A DNA stretch of 64,000 nucleotides, from the NCBI GenBank assembly GCA_019188255.1, contig JAETXT010000005.1, forward strand, positions 868,001-932,000, read 5' to 3'. The notes under the pieces are model-generated. The model saw only the letters and a list, made by a program, of their open reading frames with translations. It made no database searches and was not told the origin of the DNA. Position numbers and translations under genes: made by a program. Shown piece after piece: positions 21,464-32,760 of the stretch. How positions within the stretch are numbered: position 1 is the stretch's first letter; each line of letters begins with the position of its first letter. This DNA is from Verticillium longisporum. Its lineage: Eukaryota; Ascomycota; Sordariomycetes; Glomerellales; Plectosphaerellaceae.

Positions 21464-23403
21464 TCACAAACCAAACAGCACAATCTCGCCGCGGTCGTTC
21501 TTGCGCATCCTTAGCGACCGCCACAGCTCCTTCTCCTCAATGGTCCTTCCCAGGCTGTCAGAGCTGTTGTCGCGCTCGCGGTGGAAGTGACGCAGAGCCT
21601 TCTTCATGCTGTAGCCGCGGTCGCTTTCGGGGCCCTTGTCGACATAGGACAGGAGGAGGTCGCCTCTGGGACGGAACACGACCATCTGGCCCTCGGCATT
21701 CGCGCCCTCCCTGTCGTCGCCTGACGAACGAGGTCGGTACTCGATAAGCTTGGGGGCCTTGTCCGAGTCGGTGCGGCGGGAGGACTTGCGCGTAGAGGAA
21801 GAGGAGACCTTGCGCTTCTTGGTCTTGGTCTTGGAGGACGAGGGCAGCCCCATGAGGTTGCTGCCGATGCTGCCCTCGGAGCGCTTGCCGTGCTTGGAAT
21901 GCTTCGAGGGCTTCTTCTTTTGAGAGGGCTGACAGGTGCCTCGGCGACATCGCCGCCAGAGTAGTCGGGCGAAGGAGGGAACGCTGGCCGCATCATGCGG
22001 TTGAGGCCGCCGGTGAGACCAGAGTGCAGGACAGGCGGCGCATCGGCCATGATCTGATCCGTGTCGAGGTGTAGGCGCTTGCGCTTCTTGTCCTTCTTCG
22101 TGTCGGAGCCATCCTTCTTTTGCGATCACCGCGTGGGGCAGGCGTCTCAAAGGCACCGGGAATGGGACCTGTGCCATACTGGTAAGGAGCCTCGGGGTCT
22201 TCGTCAACCGGGGCGCCAGAGGGGTCGAGGTAGGCGCTGGCCTCTGCCTCGTAACGGACGAGCTGCGTCTCTTCGTTGATGTGCCTCTCGCCAAGAGGGC
22301 CTAGCTGGAGTGTCGATGCGTTCGGGGTGGCGGACGGATCGAGGAAATCGAAAACGTTGACAGGGCCCTCGTCAGCAGGCGGCGGGGTGGGCGCCTCGGG
22401 CAGGTCGACTGGCGTTTTGGCGTCATCACTGTGGCCGTCGTACTCATAGCCAGCGAACTCGGGCACATCCTCGACGTAGGGTTGTTGAGACATGGCTACT
22501 TGCTGGTTGGTTTGGTTGTTGTTGTGCTTCTGTTTCTTTGGTTTATAAAGGGCACCTTGGTACTTTTGCTCTTCTGTCATGCAGCTCTAGAACGGACGTC
22601 AGTCGCATGCCCATCGCAGACGAGTCGCCAGACATCATGCTGGCGGAGGGAGCGGGTGTAACCTACGGTATGGGCACGATATTCAAGACCGGGGAAGTAG
22701 ACCATGCAGTCAATGCAAGTGAAAGTCTCCCCTCGGCAGTGGTTTCTGTGGGGGCCGTGCTTCCCCTTGGTCAAGACTTCACCACAACACTATAGGCGAG
22801 AGACGAGTGGTTAGATGATTTGCTGGCTGAGGGACAGAGAGGACGTCGGCTGAGTTTTGTTGTATGCGTGGAGGGGTAGGCAATGTTTGTGGGTTTCGAG
22901 AGAGGGATGGCGGCAGGAGGGAGGGGAGGGAGGCAGGACGACAAGAGCATATATCAAGTAGTCGCAAGCGCAGACACGGACACGCTCCCACGACAGCCAG
23001 GAGAAGCAGTAGGGTCTCGAGGGGCAGAAGTAAGGGGGGTTCGGTCGTCAAGGTTCGGGATGGACTGGTATGGGACGGGTATGGTATGGGTATGGTGTGT
23101 GAGCAGGGGTTGAGGGTCGAGGGTGGTGGTGGTATGTTTGAGAGCTTAGGAGGGAGCGGCGCGAGCGTGTGATGTCAGGTGTCGACGGGGGGAAATTAGG
23201 AGATTCCAGCTTTGGTGGAGGGGGGACGGGCGGGAGGCATGAGGAAGGGAACAAGGGGGGCCCAGGGGGGGGGTGGTCGAGTCGAGGAACGAGGTCCCGA
23301 CATACGGGGTGAAGGAGGGGCGGGCGCCCAAATAGATACACAGAAAGAAGACGGACAGAAACAAGAAGAAAAAGGGACGTACCTCGCATGAGAAGGACAC
23401 CAT
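21464..23403 (-). CDS. LYAR-type C2HC zinc-finger protein (two one-base frameshifts)
   Basis: Model: complement(join(21464..22586, 22667..22789, 23383..23403)), about 374 residues after allowing for two lost bases. Splicing a seven-codon first exon to exon 2 yields MVSFSCECCGEVL, then HRNHCRGETFTCIDC and FPGLEYRAHTSCMTEEQKY, the diagnostic double LYAR zinc finger. LYAR proteins are nucleolar and are linked to ribosome biogenesis and cell growth. The rest is disordered with a Lys-rich segment, followed by a conserved C-terminal block (LIEYRPRS to RGEIVLFGL). Frame breaks occur in two AAAA runs (sense strand), near 22115-22125 and 21915-21920. In each case one extra A restores lysine-rich reading (KKKDGSD and LKKKKPSKH). 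The first intron is long (593 nt). Confidence 0.8.
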
Positions 23404-25599
23404 GGAGACGGCGGCGGCTGCTGCTGTTGCTGCTGCTACTTTTGGCTGTTCAGTGACGCTGGGAATGATGCGTCGTGCGTCTTTGCCGATTTGATTGGGC
23501 CTTGATGTTGGGCAGATGCGTGGGGAGAGTTGACTGGCAGGGCGGTCGGGTGGTTCCCTTGGGGTCGCGGTATTTTAAACTGGGGGGGCGAAGCTGGGCG
23601 ATGAGGTGCAGAAGAGGAAGAGGAGGAAGAAAAAAAAAACAGATGTAGATTTGCACCTCTCGTGACGTCTGAATGGTTGGGCGTAGGGGAGGGGCCAAAG
23701 TGGGCGATGCAGATGAAGATGTGCTGGCCAGGTAACGGGGGCAAGCCTTGTAGGGGATCTCTGGGGGCCTGGGGGAGAACCTGGAGGGGGCCGAAGACGC
23801 AAGTATGTCGCGATGACGGACAGTAGCTCAAGGGGCGAGAGGTTGAGATACCGGGCGTGCGATATGCGAGCGAAGCTGAATGGGAGCTGATGAAGCTAGC
23901 GACGAGAAGGTGGGAGGAGCGATGATACACGAGGTCAGGCGTGTGGCTCCGTCGAGTGTCGTGCGCGGGTGTCGGTTCTGAATCAAGACAGACCAAACCA
24001 GGTCACAAGAAGGGGGGGAGGGTAAGTTGGGGTCGCCGTGTCTCAGAATCAAGGGGGGGGTGGTATGGGTGGTGATGATCTGAAGATTGGCCAAGACGAG
24101 TGTCCTTTTTTGGGGGGGAACAAGAGGGCCCAGAGGTGGAATGGAGGGTTATCTGAGCGTTTCGCGCTTCAAGAGAAAAAGGAGGTTTTTGGCTGGCGGG
24201 ATCTGAGGCCAGGGATGGGTTGACTTTGGGGATGCGCTTTTGGTTCCCTTCCCTTCAGGTGAGGAAGAGCGTAGTGGGCTCGGCAGCGACAGAGGATCAG
24301 GAGACAGCCTGTGTGATAATCGATGATCCGCGTGCCCTTGAAAGCCGGGAGTCGGTGCTGCTGGAGCGTCGTGTTTTCTGCAAACAGACTGAAGTGATCG
24401 TGGCTCAGTGTCCAAGCTAAGGTAGGTAGGTACCCTAGATTGTGCAGTCGCCCTTCTGAAGATGCTTCGCCCTGGCGGTTGCTCTTTTGTGTTGTGTGCA
24501 GAACAGAAGGATCAGATCAGATGAAACTGCTCAGGTGTTGGGCGTAATTTTTTTTTCTTTCGTCCTTTGCCCAGTGCACCTGCTCCAGCGGTTCAGGCTC
24601 TGGTCCGTCTTTGGCAGCAACTCCCCAGTAATCAGTGGCTCCCCCATTTTTTCCTTCTCTCTTTCTTTCTTCCTGCTGCGCTTTCGGGCTGCTGGGCCTG
24701 ACTGGACGCGTCTGGGTGCTAAGCCCACACCTGCGACAGGCGTATCCCAGGGAGACGATGGCCCAATCAAGACAGCTGGCGTCTCTGGTTGGTCTGTCGC
24801 GTCAACAGCCCCCATCATCACATCGAATCAGCGCAGATGCTCGGTCGCGCAATCATGCACGGAAGGGGTGATCCTACGTACTGCTGTCGCTCGCCTCACT
24901 TCTCAGTCCAGTCAGTCGCCTTTGCTTTTTCCTGGTTCTCCTCTGGCTCATTCGACCTCTGGGGGACTTTGGGGACCTCCCATGCTCTTCTGAAGCCATG
25001 TCTTGCTGCATAGGTGCAATTCATGTGTCCATCACCATCTGCCGCCCTGACCATCTTGACCTGATGCTTTTTGCCCCGCCATTAGGCGATCTAAACGGCA
25101 AAATGCGGCATCTCACCATCCTGGAATCCGGAAGCTCGACATTGGTGGTAGGTTTACATGATTGACAGCTCGCTACCGCCGTGCTGTTTGGGGTCGCCAA
25201 CATGGCCCGGTCATGGAACCAAGGCAAGGTACGATCGGGCCATCGCGGTCGGTCAGTGAGCCAACCCCTCTTGGTGGGGGCCATCTGGATGGATGTGAAC
25301 AAGGGGGTCCCGCTGCTTTTACGCCTCATCGAAAACGAGTGATGGCTGTGTTTGCACAACACAGCCACATGTGCACAAAACGTTGACATACATGTAGAGC
25401 CGCCGCCCCCTGTTCAGCAACAGCCAACATGAACGACATGTGAGACTACAGGCCATTGCTACCAAGAAAAAGAAAGTATGAAACTTTATTGGAGATATTG
25501 ATTATGAACGGCATGTCCTAACATTCCATAGCGGTCTAACTCGGAGCATCGGCAATTCTGCATTTCACGGATACTCTTACACAACTCTCAGCGCTCAAA
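23404..25599. other. Intergenic region upstream of the LYAR-like gene
   Basis: About 2.2 kb with no recognisable gene. It contains poly-G and poly-A tracts (for example 23629-23639 and 24050-24062), pyrimidine-rich blocks near 24550-24680 and an AGGTAGGTAGGTA run at 24421. Open frames are short and mutually overlapping. Confidence 0.55.
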
Positions 25600-27854
25600 C
25601 TACTGAACCGCCTGCGCCTTGAACTCGTAGACGAGGCACCCAATCTGGATGTTCCCGCTCACACCGCCATTGTTGCACTTCCTGTAATTGTCCCGCATAG
25701 TGTCATAGCAAAGCTTGTAGTCCGGCTTCCCGCTGTTGAGGGGGTCCGTAGAATACGCCTCATCCGGCCCTTCCGACACACAGCCGTGCTTCCAGTAAAT
25801 GTTGAATTGATAGGGCACATTATTCGTCATGGTCGCCCACCGTCGGAACGTGGACTTGTCGCCTTGCTTGATGGGCCACGCAGACGACCTGTAACAGGGA
25901 TACGAGCTGTAATCGCGCACCATGCTGGGTTGGATGTCGCCGTGGTCGCCGAACGCTTCGGCGGCGAAGCAGAACCGAGGGAACACCTTCAAGGGCGTCT
26001 TGGCGGGAGTGATGGGATCAGGCACGGGGGGGTCCTTTGGCGAGTAGACGACCTTCTCTTCAATCGCATAGTCGAAAGTTCCACAGTCCACGTCCACCTT
26101 GCCGCTCTTGGCCATGAGAACGCCCTCGGCTGATAGAACATCCTTCGTTCAGAATTGCAAGGTATGGAGCTTCACAAATATGCATCAAACTCACCTCCAT
26201 TGTTCTGGCAAGCTGTTGCCAGCGTCAAGTACGCCATGTTGCAGTCCATCGCACATTTCTTCTTCTCTTTGGCCGGCGCGAAGCGCAGCCTGAAGTCGTA
26301 CTTGGAGTAGTTGCTAGGATCCGGAGGAGGAGTCCGCCGCTGGAGGGAGCGCGACTCCTCGAACTGGGGCTTCCTGTCCTCGCCTGAAGCACCAACGATC
26401 ATCTCAAGTTTGGTGCTCTCATCCCACTGCTCGCAGAAGCGGCCAGAGACCTTATTCTCCGACGAATAGAAAACGTTGGACGGTATATCGCTCAGCTTAT
26501 CGTGTTCGCATTTCGGGGAGTTTGGCGGGCCGATAGACTCAAACAGGTCTGCGATGATAATCATCGACTTTTGCTCCTCATCAGAAGCATTATTCTCAAT
26601 GCTCTCCGAAGGCGCATTGCACTCGCAGCCTTGGTGTTCGCTCTGTTCCCATTACTCGTCAGTCGAATGCCTTTCCCGAAATGTTCGGCGAGGCCATCAG
26701 GTATGTGACTCGACTTACATCTTTACATGTCGGTTTATCATCTAATTTTTTTGGGAGCTTGGCGTTGCAATCATCTGCTTCCTTGCTAAACCCACACAGA
26801 AGCTGGCCATGATAGTAGAATCAGTAGGCGCAGGCATGTAAAGAGTCCAACATGCGAAAGTCACTGGGGTTGATTTTGGGTCCGGGCAACTCGTCGGCAA
26901 AGCCGTTGGTGCCTCTGTCTTAATGAGGGATGCCTCAATCCTATCATTCTGGTTGACCGGTCTGTTCTCGATCAATGTGTTGACTGCCAACGCAAACAGC
27001 AGGTTCCCTAGTTGCTCGGCGAGAGCTGGACTAATGTCTAGCATCGGCGTACATGCCCGGACAAAGTCTGACGCAACGTTTGCCGCCCGAGCAACGGCGC
27101 CAGCCGTCTCGGCAAAATCGAAGGACAGATGAGCTGGATTGATCAGCAGAAGGTCGTTGAACGGGCCTCCCCTTTGACTCATGACTGCTGCTGCCTCCGC
27201 CGCGCAGATGGCTTTGCCAAAACCGCCATTTGCGCGTTTTCTTCTCGTCTGGTCTCCGCGGACAAAGGCACGGCCATCATCGCAGTCTTGAGATCTGTGC
27301 ATGACCTCGTCAATACGTGATGCGAGGTCCTCATCCAGAAAGGCGATAAGATCACCGCTCGAGCTGTCTCCCTCTGGCTCCGTTACGGGGGTGACGGACG
27401 GAGTCTGTGACCTGGCAGGAGAATCAAGAGTCAGTTTACTGAAACAGAGCTGTTCTTTGCTTCAAATACCCCTGAAGTAAAGTTGGATCTGGCGTCGACG
27501 TGATAGTCGCCATGGCCGTGCCGTCAGCAGAGACGACTACTCCAGTCGTCTCCAATTTAGAGGCCTGGCTTGCGATCTCATGGGGCACGAACATGCCTGT
27601 GGTTCCACTGAGTGAAGGCGCTTTGACATCCTGAGTTTCTCAGTCAGTATTGGCCAACCAAGTGTGAGGACACGGGGTGAAGAACTCACCGTTCTAGGAG
27701 AGAATTGTTTCAAATCCCCGAGATCGAGAACCTCTCCCGATAGAGCTCCCGCAAAGACAGTAAAGAGTAGATAAAACAACAGATTCGTAGTGGCTTGTGA
27801 TATTTTCACAAGTGCTTCTTCTTTTCCAAAATAAGGCTTAGATAGTCTGGGCAA
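25600..27854 (-). CDS. Probable secreted protein with GH18-chitinase-type C-terminal module, 5' end unresolved
   Basis: Model: complement(join(25600..26129, 26195..26642, 26719..26802, 26865..27411, 27470..27630, 27690..27854)), 645 in-phase codons; no in-frame ATG was found, and the 5'-most frame opens at a TTG at 27854. A hydrophobic stretch NLLFYLLFTVFAGALSG near the start looks like a signal peptide. Then come a Ser/Thr/Pro linker, LLLINPAHLS and LLFALAVNTLIENRP blocks, a Cys-rich segment (CPDPKSTPLLCG) and a C-terminal half with many paired cysteines ending NNGGVSGNIQIGCLVYEFKA. From memory, this module follows the catalytic domain in many fungal GH18 chitinases of the killer-toxin-like group. 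Here no GH18 domain or DxxDxDxE motif is present. It may be a stand-alone module, a relic, or a gene whose first exon I missed. Head to head with the metallopeptidase gene. Confidence 0.6.
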
Positions 27855-28802
27855 TCATGGACTGGCCCTCCCAGTAAGTCGCGGACAGCAGCTATGGACA
27901 GTGCCTTGTTTTATCATGGCAGAGCCTGGGACTCGGTAAATCTCGCCCCCATGCCAGACACGGTGAAGGCCCCATGCAATAAAAGTGATAATTCAAGAAT
28001 GGTATCTCCGGGTATCAGTTCGTGGTCTACGCGCCCCAGGTCGGCATTTGGGCAGTGGCTTCAATGTCCAACGCGGCAAGTTTATCGAGGTTGCCCCCGC
28101 AAGGTGAGGCACAGCACCAAGTCACAACCTGTATCATGGCCTGATAGGGGTTGGTCCAAGAAGGTTGCATGATGGCGGTTGGCCTCTAATGCGCCACATT
28201 GCATGGTCTGGGGGCTCTTCTTTGAGAATTGGATCTTTGGGGCGGAGCGGTGGCCTGGATGTTGGCTTGTTGGCGCTCATGAAACAGGGGCTATGCAGGA
28301 ACAACCTGGGGGCGGTTGTTCGACCTAATAACTATATGCGCAAACTTTGTAGTTTTCATACTCATGACGTGCGCACGGTGACTCGGAGCTGACTATGGCC
28401 ATGATTCTCTCATGAGGCGTACTCGAATAATGTGACAAGGCAGAGATGTACTGTGTTGGCCCCTTCAAAGAACCCCCTGTCAGAGCACGCTAGTAACCCC
28501 CTCATAATGAAACCCCCAATTGGACATACTTGATCACGACACTTGGATTTTGAGCATATCAGTGATGAGACATCAGTATGAAAGCCCATAGCTCATGATT
28601 TAGTCTGTGTTTGGCCTTATAGGTTATTCTTGGATCGCTGTCTTGTACCGAGATTGCATGGCCAGTGTATATATTGAGCGTCGGCCTCACCTCTGGGCTT
28701 TGTCCATGTTCGATGGCTCCAAGCTCTTCTCATGATCACAAAATTGTCAGCATCAATACTCGACATTGTCTCATTTTCGCAACGCCCCAATAAGCTGCCA
28801 CA
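27855..28802. promoter_or_regulatory. Divergent region between secreted-protein and metallopeptidase genes
   Basis: A 948-bp region between divergent 5' ends. No coding signal was recognised. The missing first exon of the minus-strand gene could lie here. Confidence 0.45.
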
Positions 28803-31146
28803 ATGAAGCTTGCTTTCGTCCATCTGCTAGTCAACCTGACTTTCTGTCTGGCTGTGCCAGAATTCTCCCTTGCGCCATCTTGTGGTAGTATTTCATTCGA
28901 CTTTAATACGGAACCTATTTCTGTTGCAAGCGCAATCTAATGCTCATCAGCTAATGACGGTGATTTTCGTCGTCGAGATGGTATCATTGGCCAGATAATA
29001 GATGCCATTGGACTTGCAAGCAATGCACACAAAATCCTCACTGACCATATTGATGACAAATATGTACTGGACATGACCCAGACAATGCTGGGCAACTCGG
29101 ATTTCCAGGCCAAACTTGACAAAGTCAAAGGTGAGTACGAATGATGAAGCAAGACAACACTGCAAACTGACGTGCATCTGTTCCCTCAGAAAGCTTTAGA
29201 GGGATTTCGGAAATTTCCGACACGCCATCGCAATTCATGCCACTCGATGAGGGGTGGGCAGCCAGAAGAAGCAACCTAGATGTCGTCAGTACTTCACAAA
29301 GCCCTTTCATGCCTTACAAACTTATCCTGCATCTCTGCCACATGTCCAAGTATGCTAGATTCTCAGCATGTTCATTTAGCGGGTGACCTCTTGCCAAATA
29401 TACTGGGCAACCCCACGAAGGGGCTTGGGGATCTATAACTGTTAGCTAGCGTAGCCAGGGAATTCGGCGAACTTACAGAGAGATAGGCGCCTTTATCGAA
29501 TTCATAGGTAATATACTTAGTATCGGAACGTCTAGCTACATATTTAATGTCTGGCTAAGAGGCGAGCTTGCCAAAGCAGTGCTCGCAGGGCGGATTGCCG
29601 GCCTTAGTGTCAGGGAGCCGGCAGTCGTATGCCCAGGCAAGCTAGGGGTTATAGGGATATACCTCGTTAAATCTGAGAGCAACGTCAGTTATCTTGGCGA
29701 CTGGGCGGAGCTTTTGATCGACTGAAGAAGGGCGTAGGCTTAAAGAAGAGGACGCGCGGGTACGACGGTTATAGTAATATCGAGTATTAGAAAGAAGCTA
29801 GGTACGGCGAAGTTTAGAAGAGTTATAAGCGTAATAGAGAGAACCTTATAAGATAGGTAGGACGAATTATTACCTATAAATTAATAGTAGGGACTATTCT
29901 ATATTACTACTTATTTCTAGGCTACTATTAGCATTATTATTATTATAATTCCTACGACGCGTCTAACCTAGCTCTATATTATAATTACGATAGGGGATAA
30001 GGCCTTATAAGTAATATACGCTAGGGTAGTAAGACGCGTTAGCGAAGGCATTACGAGTTCTGGGGCTAGACCTCTAGGAGGGGAGGTAATGTAAGGAGTT
30101 GGACGTTAGGAACTTAACCCCTATTCGTGTTATCGTAGATGTTTCGGCGATAAGCCTAAGTTTAAAAGGAGAAGTCGAGGCTATACTCGATAGCCTCGAC
30201 AAGTTGAAGTTAATATAATAGCTTACCGATTGTTCGCTGATCCAGTTGCTTTCCCTAATCCAGGCCCTTAGCCTAATACCTTTATATTTGATGGTGTGGA
30301 TCTTCATTGATTCTTACATGATCCGAGCATTCTAGAGAGAAAAGAGAAACCTTACACAAAATTCCCTCAAAAATTGTAGCTGACCATTTCGACAGGCTTT
30401 TTGGTGTGATGGTTCGCGATTTCCTCAAGCAAAGACGTCAACTGCGTATCATAAAGGATGGGGTCGATGGATTGCGATGAATGTTAAAGGTCGACTGGCA
30501 CAATGCTATACGACGGATTACCAACTCGGATCAGGAGTCAGCAGTGTCAAAGCCATGACGACCCCCTCCCATGTTGTCGATTGGACGAGTTTTGTAAGTG
30601 ATCGTGAAAACGGAGCAAAGGTAAAGAAACAGATCCACAATATAGGATGATGAGACGGGACTCAAATGATGTCGACCTTTGCAAGTGGTTCGTCGAGACC
30701 GCGGACCAGCAAGGATGGCCGAAGATTGATAAGGCTCGCGTCGACAAGGCCAGCACTACCGAGTTCCGCGAGGGTCTCACCCATCCCACTGTTCCAATCG
30801 ACGGTGTGAAGACTCTGGGAAGCACCGTACTGCACGAGGTCAGAAACTTCCATGAATACTTGGTCCAGATGAATAAACTGTCACAGTTTACACATACCAA
30901 TCAAGGCGGCTTGCTACTTGATACTAATGTCAAGGACATCAAGGGTGTAAGTAGCTGTTATGGTTGGCTATGTGCTGCCATTTTGGAGGACGCGAATAAT
31001 TCAGGTATGGTGGCTTCAAGCCACATCTCGTCAGGGCGATGTTGACCCAGTCTTTAGATTCAATCGCATTGTTGGGCATAGCTCTGAAGATCTGGACCTT
31101 TGGCTACTACGTTGATCGGGCAGGCAACATACTCCCACGACCCTAG
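28803..31146 (+). pseudogene. M35-like (HExxH) metallopeptidase gene interrupted by an AT-rich element
   Basis: The 5' part, join(28803..28884, 28951..29130, from 29190), starts with a signal peptide (MKLAFVHLLVNLTFCLAVP) and continues DFRRRDGIIGQII, then LDMTQTMLGNSDF and FRGISEISDTPSQF. After about 1 kb of foreign AT-rich DNA, similarity resumes from about 30370. The 3' exons, about 30647..30838, 30887..31004 and 31058..31146, give CKWFVETADQQGWP, then TVLHEFTHTNQGG, then DIKG...CYGWLCAAIL and GYYVDRAGNI. HEFTH is the zinc-binding HExxH motif, rebuilt by removing a 48-nt GT-AG intron; the later D...YGW resembles the third ligand region of M35 aspzincins. The segment 30370-30646 needs frame changes. 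The two halves probably belonged to one secreted protease that is now non-functional, but the joining is inference. Confidence 0.5.
29395..30340. mobile_element. AT-rich, probably RIP-mutated retroelement relic
   Basis: Base composition changes sharply here. From about 29480 to 30300 the sequence is rich in TA, TTA and ATA words and poor in CA/TG, with no open frame of useful length. This fits repeat-induced point mutation of a repeated element. The plus strand near 30070-30095 reads like the end of an LTR retroelement polyprotein (ctaggaggggaggtaatg), where such elements often end in a Gly-rich run and a stop. I could not fix the ends, the LTRs or a target-site duplication, so class and borders are approximate. 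Confidence 0.5.
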
Positions 31147-31556
31147 AATTAGAAACTGAACAGATTAGAATATTCAAATCTTTTCTGTTTGAAGGCGTCG
31201 GTACAAGAATTCTTCACCGTGACTGACTCGGCCTCTCCCATACGTCGTCAAGATTCAGCACTGTAAAGCCCGTGCTACACGAAACGTGAATCCAAGATCC
31301 AGGGTAACAACGTATGGGAACAATAGGTGGTTTGATGAGGATACGTGCCCATTGACCTCGAATCAGTTGTCGGAGCGTGGTTTGGGGCAGAGTAAAGAGA
31401 TCTTCCGCCCGTGGGCCGCAGGAGGTAGATCGTAGGTCTGAGGGGTAATACATCTGAATTCTGGCCCTCCGCAGTCCTCATATACATGTTCTCATAGTCC
31501 TTCGCCCATAATCAGCCCTGTTCCGTGGCTCCGCAGGGGCCACCTGGCGTTAGTAC
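31147..31556. other. Short intergenic region
   Basis: About 410 bp between the metallopeptidase relic and the F-box gene 3' end. Nothing recognised. Confidence 0.5.
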
Positions 31557-32760
31557 TCAGCCGTAACATATTGGTGGCGAATCCAACACTTCTGCTATGT
31601 AGTCATGATAGTCTATGCCGTTCCTCCACCCTTGCCGTTCTTTCTTGACCATCTCTCGATACTGTTCTGGAGACGGTTGGGAGACTGGATGTGGCCCAAC
31701 CTCCAACAACTCGAGCTCCACAGGAGCCCAAAGTGGGAAGGTATCATATGTTGATCGTACTATGCTCCAGCGACCGCCGGGGCTCTGCCGGCAATGATAC
31801 TTTTGGCGTACTCGGCGGGTTATCGGAAAAGATGGTTCAGGGCTGTCATGGGTGAAATGACGGTCTATATCTTCATATAACGGATGAAGATTGGGAAGAA
31901 CAACATTGAGTACGAGACCGGGCACAAGAGCCTTGAGTGTGCCGAGCGAAGACAGAACCGCACGCTCGTTGATGACGGACCAGGAACACCAGTTGGTGTG
32001 GTCTAGTTCAACTCGGATCTTTTGGAGGCCTTTAAGCGCAGCGACGGCCGGCCACGCTTGCGTCCATTGAAGAGCCATTTCTTGCACTTTCTTTGAATCT
32101 GATCGCAGTCCATCAACCGCCTCAAATATTTCGAAAGGGAGTCTCAAGGTGACGTGAAGCACTTGCATTCCGTGGCCGATGGAGCTCAGTGAAGTAGTCT
32201 TGGAAGGACCTTCTGCGGTATGCTGGGTCTTGCAAAGGGCGTCGAGGGTATTCAAGTCGGTGACGTGAAAGACGAGGCGGTGAACCATGTACTCGATGGC
32301 TTCACTGTACCTGTGTGACATGCGGTCAGGGTTGTTGGTACGAGTACGGTTGCTTAGCTGCTCACATGTGCTTGCAGACCAGGAGAAGCTTCCTCACTCC
32401 AAGATCGTCATTTGAAGGAGCTGCCTCACACCTCCAATGAGGACCCCAAGTTGACCGTAGGCGCTTCCCCATGATGATATCTGCGTCTCTGTCACCCTTT
32501 GAACAGGTCATACCATCGTACCAAGCATCACCCCATTGCCTTTCGTTCATCATTGAGTTGCGCGGTGTGGCTTCCACTCCAGGGTATCGCTCGGCTCCAT
32601 CATCATCGCAGGAGGGGTTGGGTGTCAAGCAGTCAGAAAGCACGACGTGCTGTCCACGATGGGAAAGATGCAGAGGCGGGGCGTCGAGGTAGTCAAAGAT
32701 GTCCCACCAGAGCTCAACTGGAAGGCGAAACATCGCACGCTGTGATTCAGAGCCCGCCAT
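31557..32760 (-). CDS. F-box domain protein
   Basis: Model: complement(join(31557..32310, 32366..32760)), 382 residues with one 55-nt intron. The N-terminal motif FRLPVELWWDIFDYLDAPP (about 11-29) is a fungal-type F-box, the SKP1-binding helix bundle. It suggests a substrate adaptor of an SCF ubiquitin ligase. The rest has no recognised repeat; a leucine-rich stretch (LQVLHVTLRLPFEIFEAVDG, then WPAVAALKGLQKIRVELDH) is typical of the expanded, fast-evolving F-box proteins of filamentous fungi. The frame stays open upstream to 32994 with two hydrophobic segments, but the ATG at 32760, eleven codons before the F-box, is the better start. It lies next to the accessory block. Confidence 0.72.
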
